From: Thermoplasmata archaeon
GTDB lineage: Archaea; Thermoplasmatota; Thermoplasmata; Lutacidiplasmatales; UBA184
DNA: 6,533 nucleotides
Assembly: GCA_030040865.1 (NCBI GenBank)
Contig: JASHSX010000127.1
Coordinates: 1-6,533, forward strand
Direction of reading: 5' to 3'
The notes under the pieces were generated by a model. That model was not told the DNA's origin and made no database searches. It worked only from the letters and a program-made list of their open reading frames with translations. This document shows, in pieces, positions 1 through 6,149 of the stretch. Within the stretch, counting starts at the first letter, position 1. The number at the start of each line of letters is the position of its first letter. Position numbers and translations under genes: made by a program.

Positions 1-1697
1 AGCAGGACGAACTTCTCGGTCGCGTCGTATGCCATGCTCGCGTTGTCCCGGGCGGGGGGAGCGTACAGACCCGCGCCCCCGACCTCCGTCCAGTTGCCGC
101 GGTTGTACTGCCACGTGTCGTTGAGCAACGACGCACCGGATTTCCCGCCGAAGAGCAGGACATAGTTGTCCTGGGCATCGAAGGTCATTGCCGCACCGTA
201 CCGCGCCGGAGGGGACTCCGGCGGGGTGAGCTGCAACCACGCCTCGCCGGCGAACCGCCACGTGTCCGCGAGCGGGCCCGACGGCCCTTCGCCGCCGAAG
301 AGAAGGACGTACCCGTCCCGAGCGTCGTAGGTCATCACGAACCCCGACGCGGAGGACGGCGAGGGAATCGCCGTGAGGTTGTCCCAGAGCCCGTGCGAGA
401 AGACCCAGACGTCCCCCAGCTCCGGAGCGTCGTGCTGCGGTTCGCTCAGGCCTCCGAACAACACGACGTAGCTGTCGGACGCGTCGTAGGTCATCACGCC
501 CGAAAATCTCGAGATGGGATAGAGGGCAGGATTGAGCTGGGTCCAGGTGCCGTCCGAAAACTCCCAGGTGTCGTCTAGGGCCACGTCGTTGTTCCCGATC
601 CCACCGAACAGCACGACGTAGCCGTCCGCCGCGTCGTACGCCATGCCGGCCCCCCACCGATTCTCCGGAGAATCGGCGGCGGGGATCGAGAGGTTCTTCC
701 AGGTTCCCCCAGAGAACGTCCACGTGCCCGGCGCCGACCCATTCCGGGCCGACTCTCCGCATCCCTCCCCGGGCGCCTTACCGACCCCGCCGAACAGCAG
801 CACGTAGCCGGAGCCGGCGTCGAACGTCATGCTCCCTCCGAACCGGCAGCTCGGGGTGGAGGCGGCCGGGCTGCTGCCGGAAACGTTCGTCCAGGTCCCG
901 CCGTGGAACGTCCATGTGTCGTTCAAGAAGTTCCGCTCGTAGTCACCGCCGAACAGTACGACGTAGCCGTCCGCCGCGTCGTACGCCATCATGGTATCGT
1001 AGCGCTCGGACGGCGCGTCGTTCGCATGGGTGAGGTTGGTCCATGTACCCGCCGAGAACGCCCATGTGTCGTTGTAGTACGTGGTCGTCAGGTACGTCGC
1101 CCCGCCCGCCGCGTTCTCCCCGCCGAACAGGATCACCTCGTTGTCCGCGGCGTCGAAGACCATGTTCGTGCCGGTGCGCCGCTCCGGTGCCATCGACGGG
1201 AAGATCTCGGTCCACGCGCCGTGGTCGAACGTCCAGGTCGCCGGACCCGACGAACCGCCGAACAGGAGGACGTAGCCATCCCGGGAGTCGTAGGTCATCG
1301 CGGACCCGTACGCGGCGGGAGGCGTTCCCCCCGAATCCGGCCCGGAGCTCAAAGTTCCCTCGGAGCCGCGCGCTGCGGAAACGCAGGAGTACGACGCTCC
1401 CCCGTCGACCTGAGTGCAGCGGAGCGAGGCCCCGCTCGATACCGCACTGCCGGACTCGAGGCTCTCGACCGCCAGGGAGAGCTGTGTCCCGGCGACGGCC
1501 GAAGGAGCACCGGACAGCTCGCCCGAGTCCGCTGACGTAGCCACAGGTGTCCCGGTCGCTGCGGCCGCGGGCCCGTGGCCGAGGGCAGGAAGGCCGCTCA
1601 ACGTCAGGAGTGCTATCGCGAGAAGAACCAGTGTCTCGGACACCCCGAGTGCACGAGCGCAAGGACGGGATCGTCGTTTTCGCCAGTACCCGCTCAT
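1..1697 (-). CDS. Secreted kelch-repeat beta-propeller protein (5' part; C-terminus beyond window)
   Basis: I translated the minus strand from the ATG at 1697-1695; the frame stays open for 565 complete codons to the window edge. Residues 1-22 are basic (WRKRRSRP near the start) and lead into a hydrophobic core at about 23-40 (LVLLAIALLTLSGL), followed by an Ala-rich stretch to about 47. This is a signal peptide or N-terminal anchor. Residues 47-125 are a Ser/Gly/Ala-rich segment with two cysteines (94, 105). From about 130 there are eight complete kelch-type units and the start of a ninth, each reading roughly MTYDAxDGYVLLFGG then DTWxFxxGxWTxL. The protein is probably exposed on the cell surface and binds a protein or glycan; its ligand is unknown. 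Ten N-X-S/T sequons suit an archaeal glycoprotein. No in-frame ATG, GTG or TTG lies between 1697 and the upstream stop; GTG 1643 would remove the basic n-region. No Shine-Dalgarno sits next to the ATG. The minus-strand neighbour is a DUF2079 protein 206 bp upstream. The kelch call is strong; the role is unassigned. Confidence 0.87.
   Translation of the reverse strand, partial: MSGYWRKRRSRPCARALGVSETLVLLAIALLTLSGLPALGHGPAAAATGTPVATSADSGELSGAPSAVAGTQLSLAVESLESGSAVSSGASLRCTQVDGGASYSCVSAARGSEGTLSSGPDSGGTPPAAYGSAMTYDSRDGYVLLFGGSSGPATWTFDHGAWTEIFPSMAPERRTGTNMVFDAADNEVILFGGENAAGGATYLTTTYYNDTWAFSAGTWTNLTHANDAPSERYDTMMAYDAADGYVVLFGGDYERNFLNDTWTFHGGTWTNVSGSSPAASTPSCRFGGSMTFDAGSGYVLLFGGVGKAPGEGCGESARNGSAPGTWTFSGGTWKNLSIPAADSPENRWGAGMAYDAADGYVVLFGGIGNNDVALDDTWEFSDGTWTQLNPALYPISRFSGVMTYDASDSYVVLFGGLSEPQHDAPELGDVWVFSHGLWDNLTAIPSPSSASGFVMTYDARDGYVLLFGGEGPSGPLADTWRFAGEAWLQLTPPESPPARYGAAMTFDAQDNYVLLFGGKSGASLLNDTWQYNRGNWTEVGGAGLYAPPARDNASMAYDATEKFVL
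601..644. repeat. Near-identical 44-nt DNA repeat, copy 1 (blade 5)
   Basis: This segment matches 946-989 in direct orientation with two mismatches by my alignment (positions 603 and 612 against 948 and 957). Both copies encode the same peptide, MAYDAADGYVVLFGG. Other blades carry clearly more diverged codons for the same motif, so this pair looks like a recent duplication or gene conversion between blades 3 and 5. Confidence 0.75.
946..989. repeat. Near-identical 44-nt DNA repeat, copy 2 (blade 3)
   Basis: This is the partner of the copy at 601-644, lying 345 bp away. Similarity stops abruptly at 990, where the residues before the shared MAYDAADG motif differ. It is internal to the kelch gene and is not a mobile-element repeat. 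Confidence 0.75.
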
Positions 1698-1903
1698 TGA
1701 ATTCGATCCCGGGGGAGAGCCGGGGGACGAACCTCCGGAGGGGAGGGCCCTATTACAGGCTGGCTGAACAAAGTGGGAACGGGATTGAGACGGAAACTCG
1801 GACGGTCCGACCCCGCCGACCCGGATGATGCGCTTGGTGCGGTACGGTCGTCCTGGCCCGACCCCTGCCTACGTCCGGTCGAGACCCCGGCTTCCGGATC
1901 GGG
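1698..1903. other. Intergenic gap between the DUF2079 gene and the kelch gene
   Basis: These 206 bases separate two minus-strand genes. I see no tRNA, no T-rich terminator run and no credible small ORF. The only promoter-like element for the kelch gene is TGTAATA on the minus strand (1757 to 1751). It would put a start site near 1728 and leave a leader of about 30 nt. A GGAGGT on the minus strand (1736 to 1731) lies 33 nt before the ATG, with no start codon at the usual distance. Promoter assignment here is weak. Confidence 0.5.
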
Positions 1904-4198
1904 TCAGCCTTCGATCGAAACGCCCGCGCACTGGACTTGGTAGCCGTTGTGCGAGGTGGTCAGAACCCCGGAGATCTGCCCCTCGTAGACGGGTACCACG
2001 ACGTTGAGACGCACGGTCACGTTGAACCAGCTCGCGGTGGGCGAGCCATGGTAAAGGAGGGACTCCGAAAAGAGAGGAAACCCGTCGTAACCTGTCGAGT
2101 TGAGCTGCAGGAACGCAGGGTCGAGAGAACTTGAGTTGTTGAGTTGGTCCACCCAGAGCTGAATCTCGATCGTATAGGACCCCGGCAGAAGGATAGCCGA
2201 CGGGGTCGCGAACAGCATGTCACCCGCCGTCGATGTCTTCTTCGACTCCACAGCTGAGCCGTACGGTGTTTTCGGCGCATTCACGATCCCCGTGGCGTTG
2301 CCGTGGGGCTTGATCTGTTGAGGGGAGTACGCCGCGGTGAACGGGGAGCTCGGGCCCAATGGCTCGACGGCACCGGTGTATCCTTTCTCGAAAAGGGTGA
2401 CCGGTCCGACCGACGTCTCGGCGACGAACGCTCGGACCTGATACTCCGAAGCGTTGTACAATGCCTCTTGGATCGGGGTCGTCAGTGATCCCAACGCCGT
2501 AGAATCGACGATCACGTACTCCGGCAAAGTGGGTACGGTAAACGGGAGATTGTTCGTAGCTCCGAGCGGATACGGATACGCATAGATGTCGTTCGCCACG
2601 AAGGGAAGAAGCAATTCCGGAGCGGCGAGCACCGAGTACTGGGGGACCAGCGTACCGAGCTGCTGGAGATACTTGACGCCGGGCCCGGCGTGGAGACTCG
2701 ACGGATAGTTGGTTGCGACCGGAAGCGTGGTCTGGGCGAGCGGTCCCGCAAGCGTACCCAATGGGGTCAGGGCAAGGTTGACTGCGATCACGGCGGCGAG
2801 GACGCTCCAGGCCGCCGCCCGCTTCACCCGGTAGCGCGCGCGGTGCTTGCTTGGTAACGAGGCTGGGGTCCGCCCGAGCGGAAGCACGGCGAGACCGAAG
2901 GCGAACCCTAGCACTAACGGAACAGCCGTGATCGAACCGTAGTGAAGTCCCAGCATGGTGTAGTTGGGGGAGGTAGCCACGGCGGTGTACGCGAGCCAGG
3001 GAACTGCGAGCCAAAGAGTCCGGGGAACCAAGAGACCCACGAACCCGAGCAACGCGAACGAAAGGAGCCAGTATAGGATCCAGTTCGTCGTCGATCCGCC
3101 GAACGCAAGTCCCGCGTGCACCTGGGGGTTCGGCCGAGTCAGCGGCAGGAGGAATCGGGCGGGAACGGGGGGCAGGCCGAACAGGGTGGAGTGTTCCACG
3201 AAGAATCGGAGAAACAGATACCCGGCTACGCAGAGCACGAGTAGGGCGACCGCGGCTCTCGCGGGACGTAACCCCGGTCCCCGGAAGAAGGAGCGCAGCT
3301 GTCGGGTGAGAGTGTCGCGAATCCCGCCGGAGGACTCCGGGCGACGCACCGCACCGACCAGTTGCCGGGCGCCTGAAACGAAGTACGGCCAGAGGAAGAA
3401 GACACCGAAGAAGAAGATCAGGACCGAATTCACGTCGAAGGTCAGGATGCTGACGGCCGTCGCGATCCCACCGAGCCAGAAGTGCTGACGCCACCACAAC
3501 CAGAATACCGTGAACAGTTCGAGCGGCAGGAACGGCTCGACGTGGAACGAAAAATCGATCGAGGAGATCGTGGGGAGAAAGATGAGATACACGCCGGCCG
3601 CGATCACCCCCTTCCACCGCGACTTGGAGAGACCGGTGGCGAGCAGGTAGAGCGGAACCGCGGCGAGTGCGGCCCCCGCCGACTGCGCTCCGAGAAGAAG
3701 CGCGACGCTCGGATCGACCGAGTAGACCGGCACAAGGGCGTACAGCGCGAGGGCGGGGTGGACGAGCAGGAACGAGCAGCGCCCGCCGTCCAAACAGTCC
3801 GGTGACTCGTAGAACGGGATGTACCCGTGACTCGTTGACGTGAGCGCCTGCATCATGACGGAGAGGTCCCCAGCTCCGCCGTTGCCTCCGGGCGTGATGC
3901 TCGCGTAGCTCGCCCACGAAGTGGCAAAGGTGACCGCAAAGAACGCAAGGATCATCGCGGAGAGTACGGACCAGGGCGGTAGACGATCCCGCCACTTCCG
4001 GCTCAACCGAACCGGTGCCTCCCCTCCTCCGTCGCCTTCGACCTCGGCGCGGGCTCCCGCCGTTGTGCCGCCGGCCGAGTCGGCCGGAACCGCTCGCGGG
4101 GTCGCGCCCGAAGAGTCGACACGCGACGCTGTAACGAAACCGCGTTCCGAACTGTCGCCGGGCGACGCTTGGCCGCTCGAACCTGAGTCGGCGGTCAT
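1904..4198 (-). CDS. DUF2079 family polytopic membrane protein with extracytoplasmic beta-rich C-terminus
   Basis: The protein has 764 residues. Residues 1-65 are a Ser/Gly/Ala/Asp/Glu-rich, probably disordered cytoplasmic tail. The membrane part runs from about 77 to 480, with around ten hydrophobic segments (for example 77-97, 163-187, 258-275, 313-333, 372-391, 421-440, 461-480). DUF2079 hallmarks seen are an acidic DLS motif in the first outer loop (D111), HPALALYALVPVY (147-159), the Q172 to PLYLLA stretch, DFSFHVEPFLP (215-225, matching the family's DFHPE-like motif) and the LHYGS motif at 418-422. Residues 505-566 have the family's soluble region ending in PEYVIVDS. Residues about 645-764 form a beta-rich domain (LLPGSYTIEIQLWV core). 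DUF2079 is related to GT-C glycosyltransferases, so transfer of a sugar from a lipid carrier on the outer face is plausible, but substrate and activity are unknown. Sequons at N582, N634, N687, N688, N700 and N726 fit an outside C-terminus. ATG 4198 is supported by a TATA-like box about 30 bp upstream, implying a leaderless mRNA. Confidence 0.85.
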   Translation of the reverse strand: MTADSGSSGQASPGDSSERGFVTASRVDSSGATPRAVPADSAGGTTAGARAEVEGDGGGEAPVRLSRKWRDRLPPWSVLSAMILAFFAVTFATSWASYASITPGGNGGAGDLSVMMQALTSTSHGYIPFYESPDCLDGGRCSFLLVHPALALYALVPVYSVDPSVALLLGAQSAGAALAAVPLYLLATGLSKSRWKGVIAAGVYLIFLPTISSIDFSFHVEPFLPLELFTVFWLWWRQHFWLGGIATAVSILTFDVNSVLIFFFGVFFLWPYFVSGARQLVGAVRRPESSGGIRDTLTRQLRSFFRGPGLRPARAAVALLVLCVAGYLFLRFFVEHSTLFGLPPVPARFLLPLTRPNPQVHAGLAFGGSTTNWILYWLLSFALLGFVGLLVPRTLWLAVPWLAYTAVATSPNYTMLGLHYGSITAVPLVLGFAFGLAVLPLGRTPASLPSKHRARYRVKRAAAWSVLAAVIAVNLALTPLGTLAGPLAQTTLPVATNYPSSLHAGPGVKYLQQLGTLVPQYSVLAAPELLLPFVANDIYAYPYPLGATNNLPFTVPTLPEYVIVDSTALGSLTTPIQEALYNASEYQVRAFVAETSVGPVTLFEKGYTGAVEPLGPSSPFTAAYSPQQIKPHGNATGIVNAPKTPYGSAVESKKTSTAGDMLFATPSAILLPGSYTIEIQLWVDQLNNSSSLDPAFLQLNSTGYDGFPLFSESLLYHGSPTASWFNVTVRLNVVVPVYEGQISGVLTTSHNGYQVQCAGVSIEG

Positions 4199-4224
4199 GA
4201 AGGACCGACCGCACCCGTTCGGGG

Positions 4225-4230
4225 TTTAAG
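4225..4230 (-). promoter_or_regulatory. TATA-like box for the DUF2079 gene (leaderless arrangement)
   Basis: The minus strand reads CTTAAA, an A/T island in GC-rich DNA, centred about 30 bp before the ATG at 4198. Archaeal transcription starts about 25-28 bp after the TATA centre, which here falls within a few bases of the ATG. No Shine-Dalgarno precedes the ATG, and both facts point to a leaderless transcript. This is inferred from spacing only. Confidence 0.5.
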
Positions 4231-4250
4231 GCTCCGACGAAGCGGACACC

Positions 4251-4268
4251 ACAAGGCCCGCTCCTTGT
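4251..4268. repeat. Inverted repeat ACAAGG-N6-CCTTGT upstream of the DUF2079 promoter
   Basis: Two perfect 6-bp arms separated by CCCGCT lie about 20 bp upstream of the TATA-like box. The position would suit an activator or repressor site, or a weak hairpin in the trailer of the flippase mRNA. No T-run follows on the minus strand, so an intrinsic terminator is unlikely. A 6-bp dyad can occur by chance. Confidence 0.35.
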
Positions 4269-4368
4269 ACCCCAGACCTGGGCCAGTCAGAACCGTGACC
4301 GGTGGGTGCCGATCTCCCCGTCCGGCTGCGGGCCTCCCCAAGATGCGGTCCGGCTCCGCGACCGCTCC

Positions 4369-5961
4369 TCAGCTGAGAAGGGTCCGGTCGGTCGTTCCCG
4401 ACGTTGAGTTGGATAACGAACGCTCCAGAATACGACGTAGTCGGGGCAAGGGGCGGCCCAGGACACGTTCCGCCATACGGCAGAGAACGAAGTCCCCGGG
4501 CTCGACACTGCGGGTCAGGAGCACGAGCCCAACACAGAGCGCCAATCCGACGAAATACAGCGGGAATACCAACCACGCCGCATTGCGGAGAATCGAGAAA
4601 GCGTAGAAGAGCGGTATCCCCAAGGCGAGCGTAGCGAGCAGCGGTAGGTACAGGTTCCGGCGAAAGGGGTGGATTCCGGTCGCTCGGTACAGCCCCGACA
4701 TCGCGGTCGCCGGATAGAGAAATCGAGCGACCGTCCATGCGATCGCCGCCCCGAGGAGGCCGTACGTGGGGATCAGCGCGACGCTGAGCACCACATTGAC
4801 CGCGGCAGAGATGCCGGTGGACACGAGAAGCGGACGCGTCACTCCCATCCCGGCGAGGGCGGCATTGACAGGACCGAACAGTATCGAGGCGAACGCGCCC
4901 AGGGAGATCAGCACGAGTGCCGTCTCTCCGCCCAGATAATTCGGGCCGAATACGGTTTGGACCGAGGATCCGGGCAGGAGGACGAAAATCAGAAAAATCG
5001 GGACCGTGAAGATCATCATCCATCGCGAGGTGGTGACGAACAGCTCCCCCAGGGTCTTGAGGTCCCGTAGCCCGTGCAGACGGGCTGCCACCGGTAGGAA
5101 GATGTAGGTGACGGCCGCGCCGACGACCAGGATCAGTCGGGCGAGGAGCATCATCGCCGAGTAGATTCCCACCTGGTCGGCCGGCCGGAAGGCGCCGAGG
5201 ATGAGAGTGTCGACGTAGGCCGTGACGTAGGTGAGCGTCGTCACCCCCCAGAGCGCCACGGAGAGCGAGAACAACCCCTGCGGGAGCGGGGCGTTCGATG
5301 GCCCGGGCCCGAGGTGCCGAGAGAGTCGGACCACCGTATAGGCGATCAGGGCACCGAAGGTCACGACGTTCGAGATGACCCACGCCAGAAGAGCTCCCTC
5401 GAGGGCGAGGTGGAAGTGGAAGAAGATGACGAGGAAAACGGCGAAGGCGGCCGGTTGTACCGCTTGATTGAGCCAAGCGTTCGGCACCGTGTCCTCGAGT
5501 CCCTGGAAGATCGAAGCCAGGAAGGTACAGAGCAGCGTCAGCCCGACCGTGACCGAGAAGAACTGGAACACCTCGGTCAGCACCGAGGCCTGAGAAGGCA
5601 CGAACAGTGCGGCGATCTGGGCGGCGAATACGTAGACCGCGATCGACGAACTGACGGAAGTGATCCCCGTGATCACCGCCGTCCATCGGATGATACGACG
5701 TCGAGCGACCGGATCGGGATTCTCGGCGATGGACTTGGCCATCGCCTGGTGCAGTCCCAACAGAGCCACGAGGGCGAGCAGACCGGCGAGCGCAAGGCCG
5801 AGGTTAAAGCTCCCGAATTCCGCAACCGAGAGGTTGCGTGCCGCATAGACCCGCGCGATGAAATTGAGGAGCAGAAGGGCGATGGTCCCCAAGACCATCA
5901 TCGTGGTCCCGGTGCCCAGCGAGTCTGCTGCGGACAGCTGGTTGGGCTCCGCGGATTCCAC
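4369..5961 (-). CDS. Polysaccharide/oligosaccharide flippase (Wzx-like, MATE/MOP superfamily)
   Basis: The protein has 530 residues with about 12-14 hydrophobic segments spread over 20-483, within the usual size range of Wzx-type flippases (roughly 450-550). The N-terminal part (GTGTTMMVLGTIALLLLNFIA, then YAARNLSVAEFGSFNLGLAL at about 39-58) is the typical opening of Polysacc_synt proteins. The central DTLILGAF (251-258) followed by DQVGIYSAMMLLARL (262-276) and IFLPVAARL (287-295) is the family's most recognisable block. The tail after 485 is basic and cytoplasmic (MAERVLGRPLPRLRRILERS). Such proteins flip lipid-linked sugars for N-glycosylation, exopolysaccharide or S-layer decoration; the substrate cannot be read from sequence. 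The start is GTG at 5961, with GGAG nine bases upstream and a TATA box about 39 bp upstream. The next Met, at residues 21-22, would cut into the first helix region. The DUF2079 gene follows on the same strand after 170 bp but has its own promoter candidate. Confidence 0.9.
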   Translation of the reverse strand: MESAEPNQLSAADSLGTGTTMMVLGTIALLLLNFIARVYAARNLSVAEFGSFNLGLALAGLLALVALLGLHQAMAKSIAENPDPVARRRIIRWTAVITGITSVSSSIAVYVFAAQIAALFVPSQASVLTEVFQFFSVTVGLTLLCTFLASIFQGLEDTVPNAWLNQAVQPAAFAVFLVIFFHFHLALEGALLAWVISNVVTFGALIAYTVVRLSRHLGPGPSNAPLPQGLFSLSVALWGVTTLTYVTAYVDTLILGAFRPADQVGIYSAMMLLARLILVVGAAVTYIFLPVAARLHGLRDLKTLGELFVTTSRWMMIFTVPIFLIFVLLPGSSVQTVFGPNYLGGETALVLISLGAFASILFGPVNAALAGMGVTRPLLVSTGISAAVNVVLSVALIPTYGLLGAAIAWTVARFLYPATAMSGLYRATGIHPFRRNLYLPLLATLALGIPLFYAFSILRNAAWLVFPLYFVGLALCVGLVLLTRSVEPGDFVLCRMAERVLGRPLPRLRRILERSLSNSTSGTTDRTLLS

Positions 5962-5970
5962 CGGTCTCTA

Positions 5971-5974
5971 CTCC
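5971..5974 (-). promoter_or_regulatory. Ribosome binding site GGAG for the flippase GTG start
   Basis: The minus strand reads GGAG followed by nine bases and then GTG at 5961. It supports the GTG start, because no ATG is available until codon 21. The match is short. Confidence 0.45.
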
Positions 5975-5989
5975 GACGGGCGAGGCACC

Positions 5990-6016
5990 CGTCCGGGTAT
6001 AAGACCCTCCCGGACG
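5990..6016. repeat. Inverted repeat flanking the flippase TATA box (candidate operator)
   Basis: CGTCCGGG (5990-5997) and CCCGGACG (6009-6016) are perfect 8-bp inverted arms around an 11-base spacer that contains the only TATA element of the region. A regulator bound across both arms would block TBP access. The equivalent RNA hairpin would not be in the flippase transcript, because the start site is predicted near 5974; this favours a DNA-level role over an RNA one. Confidence 0.5.
5998..6004 (-). promoter_or_regulatory. TATA box of the flippase gene
   Basis: The minus strand reads TCTTATA, close to the archaeal TTTATA consensus and the strongest A/T island in the divergent region. Its centre is about 39 bp from the GTG at 5961, predicting a start site near 5974 and a leader of about 13 nt that begins at the GGAG ribosome binding site. 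On the plus strand the same bases read TATAAG. A start from that orientation would give the divergent gene a leader of more than 100 nt, so I assign it to the flippase. Confidence 0.5.
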
Positions 6017-6071
6017 CGAGGTCTCGCCGGCCGGTCGATCTCCGGCTTCCGGCCCTGTTGAACCCATGACC

Positions 6072-6096
6072 GCGGCGGGCCGGCAAGGCCCGCCGC
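6072..6096. repeat. Perfect 10-bp GC hairpin in the divergent intergenic region
   Basis: GCGGCGGGCC (6072-6081) and GGCCCGCCGC (6087-6096) are exact inverted arms around the loop GGCAA. No T-run follows on either strand, so it is not a standard intrinsic terminator. It lies between the flippase promoter and the start of the plus-strand secreted gene. It could be an operator, an insulator-like hairpin stopping transcription between divergent genes, or a dispersed genomic repeat. Confidence 0.6.
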
Positions 6097-6104
6097 AAGG
6101 TCTA

Positions 6105-6117
6105 TGTCCCATGGACA
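6105..6117. repeat. Short dyad TGTCC-CAT-GGACA near the expected promoter of the plus-strand gene
   Basis: Two perfect 5-bp arms with a 3-base centre lie 33-45 bp before the GTG at 6150, where the promoter of that gene should be. The only TATA-like bases nearby are TCTATG at 6101-6106, a poor match. The dyad may be a regulator half-site pair but is short enough to be chance. Confidence 0.25.
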
Positions 6118-6139
6118 CGCACTAATGCGCATCCCCATT

Positions 6140-6145
6140 GGTGAT
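6140..6145 (+). promoter_or_regulatory. Ribosome binding site GGTGAT deciding the GTG 6150 start
   Basis: GGTGAT matches the 3' part of the consensus GGAGGTGAT that pairs with the archaeal 16S rRNA tail. It ends four bases before GTG 6150. The alternative starts TTG 6138 and GTG 6141 are in the same frame but precede or overlap this site, so it favours 6150. Confidence 0.6.
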
Positions 6146-6149
6146 TTTC

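Larger units (their letters stand above)
1..1310 (-). repeat. Kelch-like protein repeats, eight blades plus part of a ninth
   Basis: The FGG strand ends of successive blades begin at residues 146, 191, 249, 302, 364, 414, 467 and 516 of the secreted protein, and a ninth unit starts near 551 before the window ends. Spacing is 45-62 residues, normal for kelch blades. Each unit has a (M/V)x(Y/F)DAxDxYVxLFGG strand pair, then a variable loop, then DTWxFxxGxW. Blade 4 has the longest loop, with C313, and C284 lies just before it; these two could form a disulfide. More than eight units suggests either a large propeller or two consecutive propellers. Confidence 0.85.

Noticed and set aside
1..1310. 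Regular DNA periodicity on the left as a CRISPR or tandem-repeat array
   Set aside because: The periodicity comes from degenerate coding of kelch blades with unequal spacing of 45-62 codons; there are no identical direct repeats with unique spacers.
943..1662. 239-codon minus-strand open frame and plus-strand frames near 903-1540
   Set aside because: The correct minus-strand frame gives kelch repeats continuously from 1310 to the window edge; these others are Arg/Pro-rich shadows.
1731..1736. GGAGGT on the minus strand as ribosome binding site of the kelch gene
   Set aside because: It lies 33 nt from the ATG, and no ATG, GTG or TTG occurs in the kelch frame at the usual distance, so it is probably chance in G-rich DNA.
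1861..1903. Possible tRNA T-arm (GGTCGAGACC-like) downstream of the DUF2079 gene
   Set aside because: No acceptor stem, D-arm or anticodon arm can be folded around it on either strand.
2220..4214. 664-codon minus-strand open frame overlapping the DUF2079 gene
   Set aside because: Its translation is Arg-rich and domainless, a shadow of the well-supported DUF2079 frame.
4226..5686. 486-codon minus-strand open frame overlapping the flippase
   Set aside because: It is an alternative frame of the flippase in GC-rich DNA, with Arg/Gly/Pro-rich low-complexity translation and no recognisable domain; the overlapping frame is an unambiguous flippase.
6016..6027. Short inverted repeat GCGAG-GT-CTCGC
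   Set aside because: Five-bp arms in GC-rich DNA are expected by chance, and it is not placed at a promoter or start.
5314..6069. 251-codon plus-strand frame antisense to the flippase and into the intergenic region
   Set aside because: Its composition is Arg/Glu/Asp/Gly-rich antisense to membrane-helix codons, with no start context and no domain.
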